Made by a program: the position numbers and the translations under genes. Shown one piece after another: positions 5,229 to 10,349 of a stretch of 10,349 nucleotides of DNA (position 1 is the first letter of the stretch; each line of letters opens with the position of its first letter). The stretch is from RGIG426 sp045600765 (GTDB lineage Bacteria; Bacillota; Clostridia; Oscillospirales; Acutalibacteraceae). The DNA lies in assembly GCA_045600765.1 (NCBI GenBank), contig JAZRYM010000017.1, forward strand, positions 1 through 10,349, written 5' to 3'. Below the pieces are notes generated by a model. It saw only the letters and a list, made by a program, of their open reading frames with translations. It was not told where the DNA came from and ran no database searches.

Positions 5229-6257
5229 TCACCCCCGCGCTTTCAAAAGCAGTTCGGAGACGGCGCGCTCCAAAATCCACCAGTTGTCCATTGACGAGGA
5301 TTTCATCGCCGTATCGGCGCGAGAAAGGGTCGCGAGGCACCTGCGCAAGGTGGCAAGGCTCATCCGCCCGCCGTCGCGCGCCGCGTTGCGGAGCACAAAT
5401 TCCCGCTTGCCATAGGCAAAATCGCGGGTGAGGCTTTCCGGCCGCTCCCCTGCGGCGGAAGCCACTTTTACGCGATAGAGGTCGGCATACGCCGACGACA
5501 GCACCGCGAGCACACCGGTCGGTTTTTCCTTATCCGCTTGCAGGGTGTGCAAAATGGTAAACGCGTGCGTGGCATCGCCGCGCCAAATGGTTTTGGAGAG
5601 GTCAAATACCCGCGCTTCCAGCGTTTCGTGGGTGAGTTTCGTCACCATATCCGCGGTGATTTCCCCTCCCTGCCCCGCGCAGGAGCAGAGTTTGTCCAGT
5701 TCGTTCAAAAGGGTGTGCAAATCGGTGCCGCAACGGGTCGCCATCAACTCCGCCACTTTATCGGACAGCACACACCCACGCTTTTTCGCCCCACCGCACA
5801 GCAGCTTTGCCGCCTCATAGACGGAGGGGTGGTTCAGTTCGGTCACAAAGCCCGCGTTCGCCGCGGCGGACAAAAATTTCTTCCATTTCGCCTTGCCGTC
5901 CGGCAACACGCGGCAGTACCAAAACACGAGCACCGTCGTGTCGGGCAAATCGGCAAAAAACGACTCCCACACGTCGCTCCCCTGGTCGGTCGCCACATTG
6001 TAGTCACACACCGACACGACGCGCCGCTCGGCAAAGGCGGGTAACGTCTCGGCGGTGGCGATAATCTCCTCGGCGGAACAAGCGGTGCCGTCCAACTTGT
6101 CGAGGTTGAAATCCGCTTCCTCCGGCGACAACGCCAAAGAGGCGATTTTCGCGGCATAATGCGCCGTCAGGTAACTCTCGTCCCCGTACAGCACGTACAG
6201 CGATTTCAGCGGTTCTTGTTTCAACTGCTTTTTGAGATCTGCCTCATGGTAAATCAC
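5229..6257 (-). CDS. holA: DNA polymerase III subunit delta
   Basis: A 342-residue clamp-loader delta subunit, the part of the replicase loader that opens the beta sliding clamp. The N-terminal SLYVLYGDESYL (19-30) is the hallmark start of the family, followed by LPAFAERRVV (72-81), which corresponds to the clamp-contacting region. NELDKL (185-190) and FDLSKTIWRGD (218-228) mark the middle and C-terminal collar domains. I chose the GTG at 6257 because GGAGGG lies 6 bases upstream and the protein then begins IYHEADLKK, as in homologues. An upstream ATG at 6350 would overlap comEC and add unrelated residues. Following comEC is a common gene order in Firmicutes. Confidence 0.94.
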   Translation of the reverse strand: MIYHEADLKKQLKQEPLKSLYVLYGDESYLTAHYAAKIASLALSPEEADFNLDKLDGTACSAEEIIATAETLPAFAERRVVSVCDYNVATDQGSDVWESFFADLPDTTVLVFWYCRVLPDGKAKWKKFLSAAANAGFVTELNHPSVYEAAKLLCGGAKKRGCVLSDKVAELMATRCGTDLHTLLNELDKLCSCAGQGGEITADMVTKLTHETLEARVFDLSKTIWRGDATHAFTILHTLQADKEKPTGVLAVLSSAYADLYRVKVASAAGERPESLTRDFAYGKREFVLRNAARDGGRMSLATLRRCLATLSRADTAMKSSSMDNWWILERAVSELLLKARG

Positions 6258-6285
6258 GCTTGTCCCTCCCTTTTTGATTTCTAAA

Positions 6286-8265
6286 TTAACGTACCGCAAA
6301 CGACACGTCGTCCGTGCCGGTAAAATCCAATGTAAATTGTGTGCCGTCAATATTCACCGAAACGGCGTTTTCCCGCACGGTCATCCGCCCGTTTTCAAAA
6401 AGCGGCGCGGTGGTCGTCACCGTCACCGTCTTTTCCGCCGTTTTCAGCGTTCCCGCCGCCTTGTCGTCGGCGGCAAGTACGTAGTTTTCGACCGTCACGC
6501 GGTCGTCAAACTCCTGCCACTTGCGGGTGAGTTTTCGAGCGGCATCCACAATGACCACCGTTTCGACCGCGCTTTGGTTTTCGCGGTCTAACAAGTCGGC
6601 GGCGGCTGTCCAGCCGTTATCCCCATCCACAAACAGGCACGCGACACCGTCCTGCGTAAGCAGGGCGGCATTGTCGCCGTATGCGCGTTTCAGCGTGACT
6701 TCCGTCTGCCCCGCCGTCCACACGCGGTCACCCACGCACAAGAGAATAAGCACGGCAAGCGCGACGGCAAAACCGGCGGCGGCTTTGCGTTTTCCATAGA
6801 TTTTCCACAGCACCGCTACAAGCGCGAGGGTCAGGAAAATCCAAACCACGCGGTACGGTTCGCGCGTGGAAAGCACGGCGTGCGGTGCGCCGCCGCAAAG
6901 CGACGTCGCCCACAAAAGAAAGCGGGCAAGTAAGGTGGCACAAAGGCGCCACCCACCGGCAAGAAACCCGAACGGCAACACGCTGAACAACAGCGCTCCC
7001 GCGGAGCACCAAAGGAGCAACGTCGCCGCCGGCACGCAGACGAGGTTCGCAAGCGGGGTAACAAGCGAGATTTCGCCGAACACCACCGCGCAAATGGGCA
7101 AAATCAGCAAAGTTGCCGCAAGTGTCGTGCACAGCGATTCGAGTACAAACCGCACGGCGCGGTCAAGGGCGCGGTGGCGAAGCGGGTACGCTTCCAGCAC
7201 ATCTTTATACGCCTTTGTGAAGTGCGGAAAAAAGCAAAGAAGCCCTGCCGTCGCACTAAACGACAGCCACAACCCCACGTCGTAGACACAAAACGGGTTG
7301 CAAACCCATAAGAGCAACAAACCGCCGCCGAGGGAATTGAGCCCATCGGCACGGCGGCGAAAGAGGTTGCCCGAAAACACCAATGTATTCAAAATACACG
7401 CGCGCATCACCGAGGGATGAAACCCGACAAGCACGGCAAACGCCCAAAGGGCGCATAAAGCCGCCACCGAAGCGGCGCGGCGACCGGCGCGCAATTTACG
7501 AAGCACCCCGTAAACGCCCATGGCGACAATCGAGAGGTGAAGCCCCGAAACCACAAGCAAGTGGGACACACCCGACCGCCGAAACGCGGCGGTCACGTCG
7601 GCAGGCAGTTCACTTTTATCTCCGAGGCACATCGCAAGAAGAAGCGGGCGCACGTCCCGTGTCATCCCCGACAAAATCGCTTGTGAAAGAGCGGTGCGTG
7701 CCGCGGTTACGCGAGCGCGAAGCGAGCGATCACCGACACGCAAAAGCGTAAAATCTTTCTCTTGTTTCGTCCAGCCGGAAAGCAAAATTTTCTCCGCCTT
7801 ATCGTAGCGAAACAAACCGCCGGTGTCGGTATATTCCAGCGCCGTCGTCGTCTTTACCTCGTCGCCGTAAGCGGGCGCGAGGTCGGAAAAGGGCGCGCGC
7901 AACGTCACGAGTGTGCCGCGCGGCAAATCGCCGTCGGTCACGCGAACGGTAACGGTCAGCACGCGATGAGCAATCCCGCCCGATTCGGTCACGGTACCGC
8001 GCACGTACGCGGTCTGCCCGTCAAACTTCTGCAACGGACGGCAATCGCGTATTTCGCACACAAGAAAGAGCAAAAGCGCCACCGTTGCCGCCAACAAGCA
8101 CCACGCCGCCTTGCGGGTTTTGCGAAAAATCCACATTGCCGCGCCGCAAAGCGCGCACAGCACGGTCAGCGCCACACCCGCATAAAACGGCAACAACGCG
8201 ACGGCGACTAATGCGCCGAATCCGCAAAACCCAATGACCGCCAGCGGCCGCTTAAAAGACGTCAT
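6286..8265 (-). CDS. comEC: ComEC/Rec2-family competence membrane channel
   Basis: A 659-residue polytopic membrane protein that in competent bacteria carries one DNA strand across the cytoplasmic membrane. Three hydrophobic segments near the N-terminus precede an OB-like DUF4131 region (about 75-165). The competence domain carries LAMCLGDKSELP (210-221), HLLVVSGLHLS (235-245), FHPSVMRA (282-289) and DVGLWLSFSATAGLL (329-343), all family hallmarks. After the last membrane segment (about 495-511) a region of about 148 residues sits where the metallo-beta-lactamase domain belongs. It keeps a trace of the GD.AL.....FVDG pattern but contains no histidine, so the HxHxDH metal site is gone. The ATG at 8265 lies 4 bases after the typA stop; an ATG at 8289 would overlap typA and has no better ribosome site. 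Confidence 0.93.
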   Translation of the reverse strand: MTSFKRPLAVIGFCGFGALVAVALLPFYAGVALTVLCALCGAAMWIFRKTRKAAWCLLAATVALLLFLVCEIRDCRPLQKFDGQTAYVRGTVTESGGIAHRVLTVTVRVTDGDLPRGTLVTLRAPFSDLAPAYGDEVKTTTALEYTDTGGLFRYDKAEKILLSGWTKQEKDFTLLRVGDRSLRARVTAARTALSQAILSGMTRDVRPLLLAMCLGDKSELPADVTAAFRRSGVSHLLVVSGLHLSIVAMGVYGVLRKLRAGRRAASVAALCALWAFAVLVGFHPSVMRACILNTLVFSGNLFRRRADGLNSLGGGLLLLWVCNPFCVYDVGLWLSFSATAGLLCFFPHFTKAYKDVLEAYPLRHRALDRAVRFVLESLCTTLAATLLILPICAVVFGEISLVTPLANLVCVPAATLLLWCSAGALLFSVLPFGFLAGGWRLCATLLARFLLWATSLCGGAPHAVLSTREPYRVVWIFLTLALVAVLWKIYGKRKAAAGFAVALAVLILLCVGDRVWTAGQTEVTLKRAYGDNAALLTQDGVACLFVDGDNGWTAAADLLDRENQSAVETVVIVDAARKLTRKWQEFDDRVTVENYVLAADDKAAGTLKTAEKTVTVTTTAPLFENGRMTVRENAVSVNIDGTQFTLDFTGTDDVSFAVR

Positions 8266-8269
8266 TCGC

Positions 8270-10093
8270 TCACTTTTTGCGGAACGCATCCTTCATCCGC
8301 AATTCGTGGGACAAAATGCGTTTGCGCAAACGAATGGATTGCGGCGTAATCTCCACCAGTTCGTCGTCGTTGATAAATTCAAGCGACTGTTCAAGCGACA
8401 AGGTCACGGGCGGGGTCAAGCGAAGTGCCTCATCCGAGCCGGAAGCGCGGGTGTTGGTCACGTGCTTTTTCTTGCAGACGTTGACGGTGATGTCCTCATT
8501 TTTCGGACACTCACCCACAATCATCCCCTCATACACGGGTGTCGCCGGGCCGACAAACATCGCGCCGCGGTCTTGCGCGTTCCAAAGACCGTAACCGGTC
8601 GTCTCGCCCGTTTCAAAGGAGACAAGCGACCCTTGCGTGCGTTGCGGAATGTCGCCTTTATACTCGTCGTAACCGTCAAACAAACTGTTCATAATGCCGT
8701 GTCCGTTGGTATCGGTCAGGAATTTTTGACGGTAGCCCATCAGCCCGCGGGACGGCAACCGGAATTCAAGGTGCGAAATGCCGGTGTCGCGCGTGCCCAT
8801 ATTGATGAGTTCCGCTTTGCGGTTGCCGAGCCGTTCCATCACGCTTCCCACGTAGGTTTCGGGTACTTCAATCATCAGCAATTCCATCGGTTCCAGCAAC
8901 TTGCCGTTTTCGTCCTTTTTCATAATGACGCGCGGGTTGCTCACCGCGAATTCATACCCCTGACGGCGCATTTGCTCGATAAGGATAGACAAGTGCAATT
9001 CGCCGCGACCGGACACCTCAAACGCATCGGTCGTCTCCGTCTCGCGCACCCGCATACTCACGTTGGTCTCCACCTCTTTGAACAGGCGGTTGCGCAGGTT
9101 GCGGCTCGTAACAAACTTGCCCTCTTTGCCCGCAAACGGGCTGGTGTTTACCATAAACAGCATCGAAATGGTCGGCTCGTCGATGTGCACGAACGGGAGC
9201 GGCTCGATGTGTTCCGGGTCGCACGCGGTCTCGCCGATGTTCAAATCGGGAATCCCGCTGACCGACACAAGGTCACCCAGTTTCGCGCTCTCGCACTCCA
9301 CGCGGTTGAGCCCTTCAAACTGGTACAGTTTGCCGATACGCGCGTTCACCGTCTTGCCGTTTTCCTTGCAAATGGCGACCGGCTGACCCACTTTCACCGC
9401 GCCGCGCTCCACGCGACCGATGCCGATGCGCCCGATATAGTCGTCGTAATCAATGTTGGAGAAGCGGATTTGGAGCGGCCCGTCCGGCTCGCCCTCCGGC
9501 GCGGGAACGTTTTGCAAAATCGCCTCAAACAGCGGTTGCATATCCCCCGAACGCACCGTCGGGTCAAGCGACGCATAACCGTCTTTCGCCGATGCATACA
9601 CCACCGGGAATTCCAGTTGGTCTTCGTCCGCATCCAGTTCGATAAACAAATCAATCAGTTCGTCAATCACTTCCGCCGGGCGCGCGCCGTCGCGGTCAAT
9701 CTTGTTGATAACCACCACCGGACGTTTGCCCGCTTCCAGCGCTTTTTTCAGCACGAAACGGGTTTGCGGCATACAGCCCTCAAACGCATCTACGAGGAGC
9801 AACACGCCATCCACCATAAGGAGAATACGCTCCACCTCGCCGCCGAAATCGGCGTGACCGGGCGTGTCCACGATGTTGATTTTGGTATCGCCGTATTTCA
9901 CGGCGGTGTTTTTGGACAAAATGGTGATACCGCGCTCCCGTTCCAGGTCGCCCGAATCCATCACGCGCTCCGCCACCTGCTCGTTTTCGCGGAAGACTCC
10001 GCTTTGACGAAGCAGTTGGTCTACGAGGGTGGTTTTGCCGTGGTCGACGTGGGCAATGATGGCGACGTTGCGGATGTCTTCTCGTTTTTGCAT
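8270..10093 (-). CDS. typA: Ribosome-associated GTPase TypA/BipA
   Basis: A 607-residue translational GTPase of standard family length, involved in 50S subunit assembly and growth under stress or cold. All GTP-binding motifs are intact: G1 AHVDHGKT (14-21), G2 RERGITI (52-58), G3 DTPGH (76-80), G4 NKID (130-133) and G5 SAK (168-170). EF-G-like domains II, III and V follow (for example VSGRGELHLSILIE and RLPSRGLMGYR), and the TypA-specific C-terminal domain closes with a lysine-rich end. The ATG is preceded by AAAAGGGAAG about 8-10 bases away, a modest ribosome site. It is the first gene of a five-gene run with its own promoter, and comEC starts 4 bases after its stop codon. Confidence 0.98.
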   Translation of the reverse strand: MQKREDIRNVAIIAHVDHGKTTLVDQLLRQSGVFRENEQVAERVMDSGDLERERGITILSKNTAVKYGDTKINIVDTPGHADFGGEVERILLMVDGVLLLVDAFEGCMPQTRFVLKKALEAGKRPVVVINKIDRDGARPAEVIDELIDLFIELDADEDQLEFPVVYASAKDGYASLDPTVRSGDMQPLFEAILQNVPAPEGEPDGPLQIRFSNIDYDDYIGRIGIGRVERGAVKVGQPVAICKENGKTVNARIGKLYQFEGLNRVECESAKLGDLVSVSGIPDLNIGETACDPEHIEPLPFVHIDEPTISMLFMVNTSPFAGKEGKFVTSRNLRNRLFKEVETNVSMRVRETETTDAFEVSGRGELHLSILIEQMRRQGYEFAVSNPRVIMKKDENGKLLEPMELLMIEVPETYVGSVMERLGNRKAELINMGTRDTGISHLEFRLPSRGLMGYRQKFLTDTNGHGIMNSLFDGYDEYKGDIPQRTQGSLVSFETGETTGYGLWNAQDRGAMFVGPATPVYEGMIVGECPKNEDITVNVCKKKHVTNTRASGSDEALRLTPPVTLSLEQSLEFINDDELVEITPQSIRLRKRILSHELRMKDAFRKK

Positions 10094-10135
10094 AGTTTCG
10101 CTTCCCTTTTAACAGTAAAATTCATTAACCTATTT

Positions 10136-10164
10136 AGTATATCACGGAAAATCGCCCCGTGCAA
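10136..10164 (-). promoter_or_regulatory. Extended -10 promoter for the typA-rlmH run
   Basis: On the minus strand TGATATACT supplies an extended -10 (TATACT at 10136-10141). A weak -35 TTGCAC (10159-10164, 3/6) sits 17 bases upstream. The predicted start near 10129 gives a leader of about 36 bases. No other promoter of this quality was seen inside the five-gene run. Confidence 0.72.
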
Positions 10165-10256
10165 GAGTTTTTCGGCAAAAAAATACCGAGCGGAAGGCCG
10201 GGAGTTCATAAGGAATGTATTGTTTCTCGCCTAAAAATTCCCGTCTGCATTGTTTC

Positions 10257-10291
10257 AAAACCCCGTAATGCGTCAGCATTACGGGGTTTTT
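10257..10291. terminator. Strong hairpin terminator at the right edge
   Basis: A perfect 15-bp stem (10257-10271 with 10276-10290) with tetraloop GTCA contains CCCCGTAATGC and has A/T runs at its base: TTTTT on the plus strand and TTTTG on the minus strand. It can act in both directions. With no plus-strand gene just before it, the likeliest role is to end a minus-strand unit lying beyond the window, shielding the typA promoter. Confidence 0.85.
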
Positions 10292-10349
10292 CAACTTCCC
10301 AGAACGAAAATTTTTATTGGCTACGAAACCGCGAAGCGCCTTAAAACAC

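Noticed and set aside
6258..6350. Earlier ATG start for holA at 6350
   Set aside because: It would overlap comEC by 65 bases and add residues absent from the family. The GTG at 6257 has a strong ribosome site and the expected N-terminus.
8234..10234. Very long plus-strand open frame (about 666 codons) antisense to typA
   Set aside because: It is the mirror of typA codon use in GC-rich DNA: no ribosome site, no recognisable domain, and composition rich in His/Arg/Val as expected for an antisense frame. TypA on the other strand is unmistakable.
10216..10256. Two near-identical 11-mers, TGTATTGTTTC and TGCATTGTTTC, 30 bases apart
   Set aside because: Only two short copies with no third copy or regular spacing; this could be chance in AT-rich intergenic DNA.
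10142..10348. Minus-strand open frame entering from the right edge and ending at TGA 10142-10144
   Set aside because: It runs through the strong hairpin at 10257-10291 and the -35 region of the typA promoter. Its internal ATG at 10279 has no ribosome site. No family was recognised, so it was not called as a gene, though a search of this frame would be cheap.

Overview
The window looks like chromosomal core DNA from a spore-forming Clostridia-type Firmicute, GC-rich at third codon positions and probably from the Oscillospirales or a relative. The lineage call is inference. It rests on a YlmC/YmxH-type sporulation gene, a DUF6062-type gene, an RNase M5-type Toprim gene, strong GGAGG ribosome binding sites and sigma-A promoters with 17-base spacers. 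Nearly everything is on the minus strand; the one plus-strand gene is the short sporulation gene.

Reading the minus strand from right to left: a hairpin at 10257-10291 probably ends an off-window unit. A promoter at 10136-10164 then drives a tight five-gene run: typA (ribosome-associated GTPase), comEC (DNA-uptake channel), holA (DNA polymerase III delta), rnmV (5S rRNA maturase family) and rlmH (23S rRNA methyltransferase). Junctions are a 4-base gap, a 28-base gap, a 4-base gap and a 4-base ATGA overlap. Three of the five products act on the ribosome or rRNA. A separate promoter at 4090-4118 drives a lone precorrin-2 dehydrogenase-like gene. It ends in a hairpin placed directly before a GNAT acetyltransferase gene.

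A two-way terminator at 2970-3016 separates the GNAT gene from the converging sporulation gene (2668-2967). That gene diverges from a two-gene unit formed by an O-antigen-ligase-like polytopic membrane protein and a DUF6062-like protein with two CxxC...CxxH modules. The 94-base divergent region holds a clear sigma-A promoter leftward and a candidate sigma-E promoter rightward; the two overlap physically. An AT-rich gene-free stretch of about 260 bases follows, then a consensus promoter and two serine tRNA genes (UGA, GCU) at the left edge.

No mobile element, CRISPR array, prophage or clearly novel multi-gene system is visible. The best second looks are a ComEC whose C-terminal metallo-beta-lactamase-like region has no histidine at all, the overlapping opposed promoters at the sporulation gene, mutually exclusive hairpins before the GNAT gene, and a 10-bp inverted repeat over the -35 box of the dehydrogenase-like gene.
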